NCBI RefSeq assembly: GCF_045679555.1
Contig: NC_092091.1
Coordinates: forward strand, 71,145,313 to 71,209,312
DNA length: 64,000 nucleotides
Direction of reading: 5' to 3'
From: Salvelinus alpinus
Lineage: Eukaryota > Chordata > Actinopteri > Salmoniformes > Salmonidae
A model generated the notes under the pieces. That model did no database searches. It saw only the letters and a list, made by a program, of their open reading frames with translations, and was not told where the DNA came from. A program made the translations under genes and the position numbers. Position 1 is the stretch's first letter; the number at the start of each line of letters is the position of its first letter. Below, piece by piece: positions 48,903 through 59,500 of this stretch.

Positions 48903-49229
48903 CAGTGCCTTCAGAAAGTATTCATACCTCTTGACTTATTCCACATTTTGTTGTGTTACAGACTGAATTCAAAATGGATTCCATTATTTTTTTTCAATTT
49001 GGAGTGTCATAGCAAAGGGGTGCGAATACTTATCTAAATGAGATAGTTATGTCTTTAAGTTTCAATAAATTTGCTAAAATGTCTAAAAACATGTTTTCAC
49101 TTTGTCATTATGGGGTATTGTGTGTAGATGGGTGAGAAAAAAAATCTATTTAATCCATTTTGAATTCAGGCTGTAACATGACAAAATGTGGAATAAGTCA
49201 AAAGGTATGAATATTTTCTGAAGGCACTG
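48903..49229. mobile_element. internally deleted Tc1-like element in the leader intron
   Basis: A 327-bp element with ends CAGTGCCTTCAGAAAGTATT and its complement, TA on both sides. Same family as the whole-length copy at 7940. It has no counterpart in the left arm, so it inserted after the inverted duplication. Confidence 0.9.
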
Positions 49230-49346
49230 TAGGAGATCTAAATCGTTACTACAGGATTGCAGAAGTTTGTCTATTCATAGAAGCATGTTTTGCCACAGGT
49301 TCTCACAGCTAGAATCATCACGTTGACTAGGGCTTGCCTGAGGAAA

Positions 49347-50658
49347 ATGAAACCAAACTCTTCATACTTAGACAACTTTCTCGACACTGGTGAACATCCT
49401 GAGGATCAAAGAACATATGTGATGTTCCATGGCACCTCAGTAGAGGCTGCAGAGCTGATAAAGAAGAATGGCTTCACACCGTCAAGAGCAGATATCAGCA
49501 TGCTTGGTGCTGGTGTTTATGTTACACGGGACATTCAAAAAGCCTGTAAATACCCTCCCGGTCTTTCCAACTCTAAGAGAAGAGTACTAAAAGTCAGAGT
49601 GGATGTAGGGAAGGTTAAGATCATAGATCAACAGAACCACCCCATGCAGAAGACCTGGCACACCGAGCATGGATATGACACCGCCTGGGTTCCCCCAGGG
49701 GTCGATATGGTAGAAAGCAACCGACAGGAGAACTGTGTCTACGACCCAAAGAGAATCAAAGTCATGCAGGTCATGAAAGTAAACAAAAAGACCATGTAAG
49801 TATGAAAGAGACTGTTATAGTGCAAACCCTCTGATTGGTTTTACCTGTGATGATGCAATAGATACATTCTAGAGCTTTCTAACTGATTTGTTTTTAGAGG
49901 CTAGTTTGGGAGGTCAGATGACCAGGAATTTAAAAAAAATCAAAATTTCCCAAATGACCTAAAAATCAAGTCTCCTTTAACAAATCATTATTTTAAATAA
50001 ACTATGTGAAGAATAGAAGCTAATATAATATCATATTGAAGCAAAAACTGTCTGCCTGTCTTACAGATCTAGATACAATCATCTTCAGAGTGGAGTCACC
50101 CCTGAGGACAGCCACGTCTATGTGATGTATCATGGAACATCAAAACAGATTGCAGTAGAAATACAGAGAAATGGATTCGAACCTTCCAAAGATGGCATGC
50201 TTGGTGCCGGTGTCTACCTCAGTCGAGACATCCGAAAAGTCATCAAATACCCCATTGGTGCTAATGACTCAGACAAGATGGTTCTGAAAGTAAAGGTGAA
50301 TGTTGGCAAGGTTAAGATCATTAACAAACAGGGTCACGACATGCAATACAACTGGCACACTAAGCATGGGTATGACACTGCCTGGGTTCCACCTGGAGTT
50401 GGCATGGTGAATAGCAACCAAGAGGAGGACTGTGTTTTCGACCCAAAGAGAATCACAGTGTTGGCAATGCTGAAAGTGTCCACCATGAAAATGTGAGTGA
50501 TATTGAGCCACAGTCAGTACCTTATCACAATGGAAGTACCCCTACAGTAGAAGGCTTGAAGGGCACTTAATGTGAGCCCCACTATACACACATGCAGGTT
50601 TTAATTGAGACAGTTTGTATTCTATTCTCTTTCCTGCAGGTTAAACCCGTCACTGTAG
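49347..50658 (+). CDS. Gig2-like PARP-fold protein, two domains (right inner gene)
   Basis: Three coding exons, 49347-49795, 50067-50492 and 50640-50658, with GTAAGT and GTGAGT donors and CTTACAG/CTGCAG acceptors, give 297 aa. It is the mirror paralogue of the gene at 45038-46335 with the same exon plan and phases. PARP-like positions: His28 (FHGT), Tyr58 (GVYVTRD) and Glu128 (QENCVYD) in domain 1; His172, Tyr200 and Glu270 in domain 2, so both domains keep the H-Y-E-like set. The last exon encodes only LNPSL; the stop comes five residues earlier than the EVEA-ended paralogue because of one codon change. ATG 49347 follows a probable acceptor (TTTTGCCACAG at 49300); the frame is open upstream but lacks another ATG. 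Expected to be interferon-inducible; the activity of the domains is inferred only. Confidence 0.88.
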
Positions 50659-50903
50659 AACTGATAGCGTTCTGCAGTCAGTGGGAGCATCCAGCATCAC
50701 CTCATGGTCACCAGAAGAGGATGGTTAGAATCAGACGGTCCCACATGATGCAGTTCATAGGAAGAAGAAGCTATATTTTGCAGGCCCACAAGATGACTTC
50801 ACATGTCAATCTATATGCAATCAATCATATAACCTCATCATATCAAATATTCATATTTACCTGATGTACATAATACATGTGTAGCAATGATCCTTGTTCC
50901 TAT

Positions 50904-50920
50904 AATAAATCTCAAATAAA
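50904..50920 (+). terminator. poly(A) signals for the right Gig2 gene
   Basis: Two AATAAA hexamers about 250 bp after the stop codon, mirroring those at 44761-44777. Confidence 0.6.
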
Positions 50921-51039
50921 CAAGTTTCACACATTGTTTGTTGTGTTTTCCCCCCTCCGAATTCCAATCAGTTAATCTATTGAAGTATCTGTGCTGCGGA
51001 AATATAGCAACTAATTTAGTCAATGTTGTGTCTTCCATA

Positions 51040-51241
51040 GACTTCCATAGACAGGTGGCAGCTGAGTTCTCACTGTTTGCGGAAGGTGTCAGCCATTTTG
51101 AAATGCTCAGATTGGGATACCATATATGTTTATGGTTCTGTATTCATTAGACTACCTCTACTATCTGAGTGGGTGTTGTTGCTTTCCCCTTACATAGAGG
51201 TATCATGGTTCTACATTCTGAGGGACTACTATGCTCTAGGT
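51040..51241 (+). repeat. arm of the Gig2 inverted duplication (non-coding)
   Basis: Inverted match to 44400-44660 (shared TTTGCGGAAGGTGTCAGC and TAGAGGTATCATGGTTCTAC blocks), i.e. the promoter-distal flank of the outer pseudogene on each arm. Confidence 0.7.
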
Positions 51242-51522
51242 CAGCGATCATCAGCTAGATTCAGCCGCAGGTCCAATTTTGTTCTTGAACGGGTGGTCAG
51301 GGGGCCGGAACATAATTACAAATAATTTGTAGACTGAATATTGACCGCAAGAAGCCCAATCAAATATAATGTTAGACTAAAATATCATTACAAACCCCTA
51401 TTATATGTGGGAATACCTTAGAACAGATTTCCCAAATTGAAATAACTTGGAGCTGATTTGTTGGTGTTTTTACAGTCTTTTATGTCAAACCATTTAACTG
51501 GGCCACCAGTTGGAGATCCCTG
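51242..51522. mobile_element. hAT-like MITE, whole
   Basis: Ends CAGCGATCATCAGCTAG and CCAGTTGGAGATCCCTG. The flanking 8-mers CTCTAGGT (51234-51241) and CTCTGTGT (51523-51530) match at 6 of 8 positions, in keeping with a hAT 8-bp target duplication. Same family as 29544-30015. It has no counterpart in the left arm. Confidence 0.75.
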
Positions 51523-51567
51523 CTCTGTGTGCCTTATCCATCTCTATAGAGACAAGAGTTGTAACCA

Positions 51568-51579
51568 GGAAATGAAATC
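51568..51579 (+). promoter_or_regulatory. ISRE-like element upstream of the right Gig2 pseudogene
   Basis: GGAAATGAAATC, one base from the consensus, about 80 bp before a leader-exon donor (AGCAG|GTAAGT near 51660). Confidence 0.6.
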
Positions 51580-51879
51580 AGTAAACACTCTGTATGAAGC
51601 ACTACTGTAGGTTTCCTAAGAATACAGTATGATAGTCCTGCATTTGTCAAGCAATAGCAGGTAAGTCTTGCTATTGACCACTTCACTGATATATATCAAA
51701 CAATATTCCTGTAACAATAGTAATTCAGCACATTGTTATTGTATAAACATCACTATTTGGTGTAACAGTTTCAGTTAAAGGACTAGCTAATATTACAAGG
51801 TGTAATTGTGCATTGTATTGACTTATATTACAGCTCATCTCAGCAGAGGTGTATTCAGCTGCAGTTTGGTTACTAGCTT

Positions 51880-52905
51880 ATGGCTAACTCTCCATACTAC
51901 ATTAACTTCCTAGACAGCAACACACGTCTTGAAGATCAGACAGAATATGTGATGTTCCACGGCACCACAACAGAGTTGATTAAGAACAATGGTTTCACAC
52001 CAAGTGCAGACTAAAGTGTTCTTGGAACTGGTGTCTATGTTAGTCGGGACATTCTAAAAGCCATTGAAAACCCTCCTGGTGTCCCCTACTGGGAGACAAG
52101 AGTACTTCAAGTCAGAGTGGATGTGGGGAAGGTTATTATCATAGAGGAGAAGAACCACCCCAAGCAGAAGACCTGGCACACTGCATGGCTATGACACTGG
52201 CTGGGTACCACCTGAGGTTGGCATGGAAGAGGAGGACTGTGTCTACGACCCAAAGATAGTGAAAGATCATGGAGATGACTGGAAAGAACTTGTAAGTATG
52301 AAAGACTGTTGAAATACATTGCAAACCATTTTTCTTGTCATTACCTGCGATGGTATGGGATGGTACGTGACAACTTTCTCAGTAGAGCAGTGATTCCAGT
52401 TGGTGATGAATTCTACAAAATCTTTTACTCCCCCTTCCTCAATCAGACAAATAACAAAATAATTTGCCTATAATATGAAATAATGTAACCTACCTACAAA
52501 TGCAATATCTCATTTCAGCAAATACTGTATGTTTTACTGATCTAAAAACAATCATGTTAAGAGTGGAGTCATCCCTAAAGGTTGCCGTGTCTACGCCATG
52601 TATCTTGAAACAACAAAACAGTCTGCGGTGACACTACAGAGATATGGCTTCACACCATCCAGAGATGGTGTGCTTGGTGCTGGTGTCCGAAAAGCCGTTA
52701 AATACCCCATTAGGTGTTCCTGAATCCAACAGGGTGGTTCTGAAACTAAGGTTGGATTTTGGAAGTTCTGATCATAGACAATCACAACTTGTTCTGACTC
52801 TGCCTGGATTTCACCAGGTGTTGGGATGGTGCAGAGCAACCAAGAGGAAGACTTGTGTGTCTACAATCCAAAGACAATCAAAGTGTGGGCAATGACATCG
52901 TGAAT
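51880..52905 (+). pseudogene. Gig2-like pseudogene, right outer copy
   Basis: Exon 1 remnant 51880-52291 (ATG to GTAAGT donor) and exon 2 remnant about 52543-52905. Exon 1 has the same in-frame TAA after the NGFTPSAD block and the same lost base(s) before the CATGGCTATGAC block as the left pseudogene. Exon 2 is longer than its left mirror but has lost part of the GVYVSRD region and part of the HGYDTAW region, and ends in VYNPKTIKVWAM-like sequence. It has no usable open frame, so it cannot make a full Gig2 protein. Confidence 0.85.
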
Positions 52906-53111
52906 ATTATTGATTATATTTCTGAAGTATTTGTTATGATTGTTACATGAATAATTGCATATTGCAATAGTTAGCCTGAGTAGGCCTATTGTGAAATATA
53001 GCCTTAATTAGTGAATATGGTCTATTCACTAATTAACACATGGTGATGTCACCATGGAAGGCCAAAACTCCATCCCACCAAAACAGTCTTCTCAAACAGC
53101 TCTTACATTAT

Positions 53112-53537
53112 CACTGAGTGTACAAAACATTATGAACACCTGCTCTTTCCATGACATAAACAGATTTTTAAGCCTTGAGACAATTGTGTATGTCTGCCAT
53201 TTAGAGAGTGAATGGGCAAGACAAAATATTTAAGTGCCTTTGAATGGGGTATGGTAGTAGGTGCCAGGCGCACCGTTTTGTGTCAAGAACTGCAACGCTG
53301 CTGTTTTTTTCACAATCAAGTTTCCCGTGTGTATCAAGAATGGTCCACCACCCAACGGGCATTCGCCAATTTGACAACTGTGGGAAGCTTTGGAGTCAAC
53401 GTGGGCCAGCATCCCTGTGGAACACTTTCAACACCTTATAGTCTATGCCCTGATGAATTGAGGCTGTTCTGAAGGCAAAAAGGGAGGTGCAACTCAATAT
53501 TAGGAAGGTGCTCTTAATGTTTTGTATACTCAGTGTA
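53112..53537. mobile_element. internally deleted Tc1-like element
   Basis: Ends CACTGAGTGTACAAAACATT and its complement (TTTTGTATACTCAGTG). The 426-bp body keeps an N-terminal transposase-like stretch ([14 protein letters not shown]) without the catalytic core. It marks the right side of the Gig2 cluster. Confidence 0.85.
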
Positions 53538-54496
53538 TAAAACACAGGAAAACACAGGAGAATCACATTTTTGACTGCGCTGGGCCTTTAAGATGATCAT
53601 ACCAAGGACCATTTAGCTATTTCTTATAGCATTTTAGGACTCCTGTAGGGGGATCTATTAACCCATAGAAACACATTGAATAACATTCATACATGGCAAA
53701 ACAGATGGTACATTTTTTTTATAAAAAGGAAGAATGTTTGAAGTATGAGATATATGTGGAATAAAATGTGGAAATGTGGAATGGCTCTATTCACCTCCAG
53801 TCATTTTTACCGCACAGTCACTGAATGACCTTCTGACGAGTCCTGTGAAGCTTGTGGGCGTTGTAGAGAAATAACGGACGACACTTCAGCTGACAGTGGA
53901 GACAGCATCCCAGCTGGAGCCTCAGCCAGCACACCCGCCTGGCCAAGGGCCACAGGCCCCTTCACTAGACCAGCAGCAGCCAGAACCCCGGCTGACCCAG
54001 CTTTCGTCGGCCCTCCAGTCCACTCGGCAGCGCCATCTATCCTCATCCGGGTTCCTGCACTAGTGGGACAGCACACCTCGGGCCTGCTCTCCTCTGCTGG
54101 GTTGTGGCCCTCCTCTGCTGGGGAGCCACCACCAGCACCTGACTGGACACCTGTTGCCTCCACAGTGCAGCCGTGGACTAGCCATGCCATAGAGTACTTG
54201 TCATTTGGACACTTTCAGCAGTCCCCTGGCTACTGCCTGCTGCTGATGGGGTGGCCACATGGCCTGCCTTGGCAATGGGCTTCATATTGACATTCCAGGC
54301 TTGAATCTGTGACACCATGCTTCAAGGGCAAGAGCCACCAGCTACTTCACACTTGGAACAGGTCCCAGCATAAATTTGTGAAGATAAAATGGGGCGGGAC
54401 TAAAGAATAAGCTAAAGACTTCGACCAACAGCGGCCCCTAGCTGGAGAGTGAGTCATAGCCTCAAGATTCTGTCTGTTGGCTCAATTAAGAAAGGA
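53538..54496. other. GC-rich unexplained stretch
   Basis: 53838-54290 is GC-rich and open in one + frame (about 150 codons, Pro/Ala/Ser-rich, ending LLLMGWPHGLPWQWASY) and also open on the - strand (53807-54190). No known family is recognised and no splice signals decide a frame. It might be a retrogene or repeat-derived fragment; I do not call a gene. Confidence 0.3.
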
Positions 54497-54875
54497 GTTG
54501 GTCAAGGCTCTAGAGCATTGTGTAGGTTCTAACCCCAGTCAAGGCTCTCTGAAGCATGGTTGTAAGTTCTAACCCCAGTCAAGGCTCTCTGAAGCATGGT
54601 TGTAAGTTCTAACCCCAGTCAAGGCTCTCTGAATTATGGTTGTAGGTTCTAACCCCAGTCAAGGCTCTCTGAAGCATGGTTGTAGGTTCTAACCCCAGTC
54701 AAGGCTCTCTGAAGCATGGTTGTAGGTTCTAACCCCAGTCAAGGCTCTCTGAAGCATGGTTGTAGGTTCTAACCCCAGTCAAGGCTCTCTGAATCATGGT
54801 TGTAGGTTCTAACCCCAGGCAAGGCTCTCTGAATCATGGTTGTAGGTTCTATCCCCAGTCAAGTCTCTCTGAAGC
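54497..54875. repeat. 40-bp minisatellite
   Basis: Nine to ten tandem copies of a 40-bp unit containing TCAAGGCTCTCTGAAGCATG and GTTGTAGGTTCTAACCCCAG. Copies are nearly identical with no unique spacers, so it is not a CRISPR array. Confidence 0.95.
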
Positions 54876-56530
54876 AACCCTATCTGCTAGTCCATAGTGC
54901 TTAGCTCTCAACTTAAATTCTCATGAAAATAAATACACGTGGGATGGGATCGCTTTAATACCAGCATTAACTCGATACAGATTATTTAGGATTTATTAGT
55001 AATGATTTCAACCTGAAGAGAACACAGTCAAAAACCAATTATGGGCCTCAAGGTACATTTATTAAAAACACAAAATATTCATATATTATTTCTTATAGTT
55101 TGTCTGTTTTGATATGAGAAAGGCTTGTACTAGTCTCATGTAGCCATACCTCCAAAATCACATTGTTGTCATGCCTCCTTTGGAGGTCTGGAGAATTTTG
55201 TATTAGCCAAAACAGTTAGAATGGTCTGCTGGGTTCCAGCGGCTACATTTTGATTGGATGTTATATTTCAAGAAACCTCCCCCACATGCCCCTAAAAGGG
55301 AAGCTGCGTGTAATGTTCTTCACAAGTTGATGAAGGCATTACAACTGCTCTACTAAATACATTTTGTTATGGTGTGTGTACATGTTATACATCAGCGATT
55401 TCCTGGGCATCCTCACACACTGTTCCTCCTACGGCACTAGTGGGCACCTTTAGTGCTCCGCCAAAGCAAGGCAATTGATTGGTGTGACGTGTTGCGAGGC
55501 ATCAATGGTTTCCACCCACTTGTAACTACTTTCTGTCATGAACTACACCAGGGCTGCGTTCAGTATGTTTTTACGTTCTGAAACGGTTCAATTGAAGGTA
55601 AACGGTGCTGTACCGAACAACCAGTTGAAAAATGGGGAGGGGTTGGGTTGTGGGTTGGAGAACGCTGTCAGCATGGCCACTGCCCTTTAAAAATAAAAAT
55701 ATGTTACTCATTGCTTCAAGCCACACCTCGCCACACCCACCAAACGTACCTCGAAGTCTGTTCAAGAACATTTTGGGGAAACGTGTCATTCAGTACAAAA
55801 CGTTGCATAACATAGCAAACGTTCAAGAGAACTCAACACACCTTTTGCTTCCTGAATAGGGAAGCTTGGTTCTCAACAAGGCTAGCCTGAGTAACACAAT
55901 ACCATGCAGTTGACCTGCAACAAAACACTCATGTATTAGTCTCCCACTGCAACTGTAGAACACATTCACATCAACCTGATAAATACTAGACTATAAAAAC
56001 ACATATACAATCTATTCCTTCTGAAGAAATTTCTCAAATTGACTCATCACAAAAATCATCGAGTTAAGTAAAGCTCAAAAAACGTTATAGTACACATGTT
56101 CCTGTGTTTTTAAGAACTATGTAAGAGGTAAATAAAACTACACATTCCTATCCTTCACACTCAGAACATTCAAGAGTTCTGGAGTCTCAACTATTTTTTC
56201 AATACCTTAGTCCCCAAATCCCTGATGACATCACTGGTCATACTTCTGTCATCATGATGAGGTCAGCTAAAAACTAAGGGGATGTGGCTGACATGCAAAC
56301 CAATATTTAATTTAAGAATTGGTTAAAATTAGGTTACGGTTAGGGTCAAGGTTAGGGTTGATGAGATGCTGGTCAGAAGAGTCCCTCTAGTCTCACCCTG
56401 CCGAGGCTTCGTAGCTACTACACCCATCTTCAACATCCATCTTCTCTTCCTCTTCAACATCCATCTTCTCTTCCTCTGCCTCTTCCACATCCATCTTCTC
56501 TTCCTGTCTGGACTTGGACCTGATGCTGCT
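54876..56530. other. 3' flank of the LRR gene
   Basis: No exon recognised on either strand. A telomere-like GGTTAGGGT tract is near 56325-56362. A - strand AATAAA (plus-strand TTTATT) near 55066 is the only obvious poly(A) candidate and is far from the stop codon. Confidence 0.4.
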
Positions 56531-59500
56531 TCACCAGATCTCAAACCTCTTGTCTGTCAGGAACGGACTTCTGTCCTTGATTCTGTTGTTGAAGAGCCTG
56601 CAGAGAAGAACACTATTATCATCATCATCATCATTATTATTTTTTAGAACATTACACTACAGATCACCATCATTAAATAGTTGCACACAGAAAAAGAGAC
56701 CATATGATCTCACGTGCACACACAAACTGACGTCACACACACTCACCGTACGGTGCGTATTGAAGTGTTGGTGGAGACCAGTTGGAGTATTCTGTCGGTC
56801 AGAGCATCAGTGATGTCATTGTGACTCAGGCTACAATACAGAGACAGGAAGAGAATGAAGGATCAGACATTTGTCATGTAGTCACATGGACACACACACA
56901 CGGAGTGAAACCCACTCACTCAAGGACTTCAACTTTGTGCAGGTGGGTGAGCAGGGGCTGTAGATGGCGGTCTGTGAGTTGGCAGTGGCTGAGGTCCAGT
57001 TCTGACAGCCCCTCTGAGTGTTCCAGAACCAGGGCCAAAGATCCACAGGCCGTCTCGTCCAGCCTGGTCTCACTGAGGTCCAGCTCCCCATCCAGGGCTC
57101 TGCACAGGGACTCTGCGTGCCTCAGAACCCCCTCTTCAATCCCCTCACACACATGGTCCACCAGCTGAAGTAGCAGAGCTTTGCTGGGGCTGAGGGGACA
57201 ATAACCAGAGATAACATTATGGGACAGCTCTAACTCCTACTTTTATAAACTAGTTTGTCCTTGTGTTTCTAACCTCAGCTTGACAATATGCAGGATGGGA
57301 AGCAGCTCTCTCAGTGCTCCGTGCTCCACCTCACAGTCTTTAAGGATGAGCTGCACGTGGGGCTGGTTTCGGGACTGGTTCTGAGTCGGGTTCTGTACCA
57401 GCCGTGTGCTGTGCTGGCTCTGCTTCAGAACAGAGTTTATGGCCCTACAGTGGTCAGTGGTCAGACACAGCGCCCCCCCCTGGTCGTGAGCTGACAGGTC
57501 CACAGAGGAGGAGCAGGAAAAGTCCAACCTGTACTGCAGAGCCCTGAGCAGCTCCGCTGCTGTTGTTGTTGTTGTTGGTGATAGTGCCCCCTGCAGGATC
57601 TGAGAGGCAGCGCAGGAGTGGAGGAAACTCAGCAACAGCTTCCTGTCAACACTACAGCAGGTGAGAGAGAGACAGAGACCGTCTTATTTACACACCAGCA
57701 CACAATAAAACACTGATAAAACACACTACAACTCTGTGATTCACGTCAACTCCCACACGTTCCGCTTCAATTCCACCCCTGAGAGAAAGGTAAGTGCATT
57801 ACACTAAGGTTAGGGTTAGTGGTTATCAGAGTCAGACAGTGTAAAGCACCGTAGTTCTATCCATTCTAGAATGGTCAAAGAGTGCCAACGAAACCTGAGT
57901 TGGGAGACTCTGTCCAGAAGAGGCAGGATGCTCTCTATCTCCCCCGGTGGTATGGAGGTCCACAGCAGGTTGACTTTGACTTGGTGGCTGTGCTGCAGGG
58001 TGAAACACAGAGAAGTACAGTCCACTCTGTCCAGCTCTCTGCTGTTCAGGTTGATCCATTGGGCTGAAGACCTCAACAAACTGGACACACAGTCACTGTC
58101 TCTACTGTTATAGATCTGTCTGATGATGGACTTCACAAAGCTGGAACTGAGCCTGCAGAAAGATGTAGAATGGATTGTCATGGTTATGTTAAGGTTTTAA
58201 AAAGGATAACTCAAATAGCAACAACTAGCTGGGTAGAACATTAATAGTTCAAGTCTATCAATATTAAATAAAGATCAAACACCTCTTGAATATAACCCTA
58301 ATGATAATACAGGGTATAACTCAAAACAATGTCACTGGGTAAAATATTTGTTTTCTTCTTTCTAAAAAGTCTATAAATATAAAATTAAGTTCACTCACCT
58401 CTTGAATATAACCCTTCCCAGAAAGGGGAGAAGATCCGAGATGTTCTTCTCTGGAAGCCTGTTCTTCCTGAGGTCCACTGTGATGTTGTGGGTTGAATGC
58501 TGCAGCAGAGAGAGAAGCACTTCCCAGTCCAGCCTGCAGGAGGTCAGGTCTCCACCAACCTTCTCCAGGAACCACTGAGTCAAGTCCTTGTCCTGAGCTT
58601 CATACACAACTACAGCCAGCTGCTGCAGAGTGTCTGAGTGCAGTCTAGGAGGTTGGAACATACAGGCAGTCAGAAATGAACACAGATATAAATAAAAACA
58701 CAAGTATATATTCTACCTATTTCTACTAGTTAAAAACAGCTTCAAACTGACCTGAGAGTGAGAGGGCCCTGGTGACACAGCAGTGTGATGAGAGAGTGAC
58801 CCTGGATGCAGAAGTCAGTCAGGTCCAGACACTGAACCCTCCAGAATCTCAGCAGGGACGCCACACTACTCAGAGCTCTGGATAACACTCTCTCTGGTGG
58901 CTGGCTGCTCTTTAGGACCAGGGAGAGTTCTGGGACAGTCAGAGGAGTACCACCTCTCCATGTCCTCCGAGCCAGTCTGGCCAGTCTCACTGACATGCCC
59001 ACATTCAGCCTGAAAAAAAAAAAAAAAACTCAAGCCACTTTTAAACAGAGAAACCTTCTCAGATAAAATGCACAAAACGAAATCAAACTAATCAATAGAC
59101 CTGTAAAATGTAGCTTACAAAACATACCTGAGCTTGTGTAGCTGTGACACACGTGTGAAGAGAAGCGAGGCTCCTTTCAGAGAAATCTTGCTGGGGGTGA
59201 GAGTGAGGTCCACTCTGGAGGCACAGAGGCCTAGGACTCTCACCACAGACCTGCATGTTTTCCTGGGTAACTGATCTCCCAGTGACAGGGTGGAGCCCAA
59301 GGCCTGGAGGAGAGAGGCCAAATGCTGGGCATCCTCTCTGGACCTCACAGGGATGGATTCACACACGCGCTGGAAGAACCTGTCAGAATCACAGCTGAAA
59401 CAGCAAAACATGAGGGACACATGAAATCAAACAACAGTTAGAATACATGAATATTGAACTGTCATATGGGAAAGTAATACCATGTGATGTTACAGAGAAA

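Noticed and set aside
49290-49346. N-terminal extension of the right Gig2 gene (frame open from 49290)
   Set aside because: There is no ATG in it and a probable splice acceptor lies at about 49300; the first ATG at 49347 matches the paralogue's start.
56329-56544. Basic repetitive frame RKRRWMLKRKRRWMLK on the - strand as a last exon of the LRR gene
   Set aside because: The phase-matched exon 56531-56597 ends with a stop at 56531; the downstream part is repeat-like untranslated sequence.
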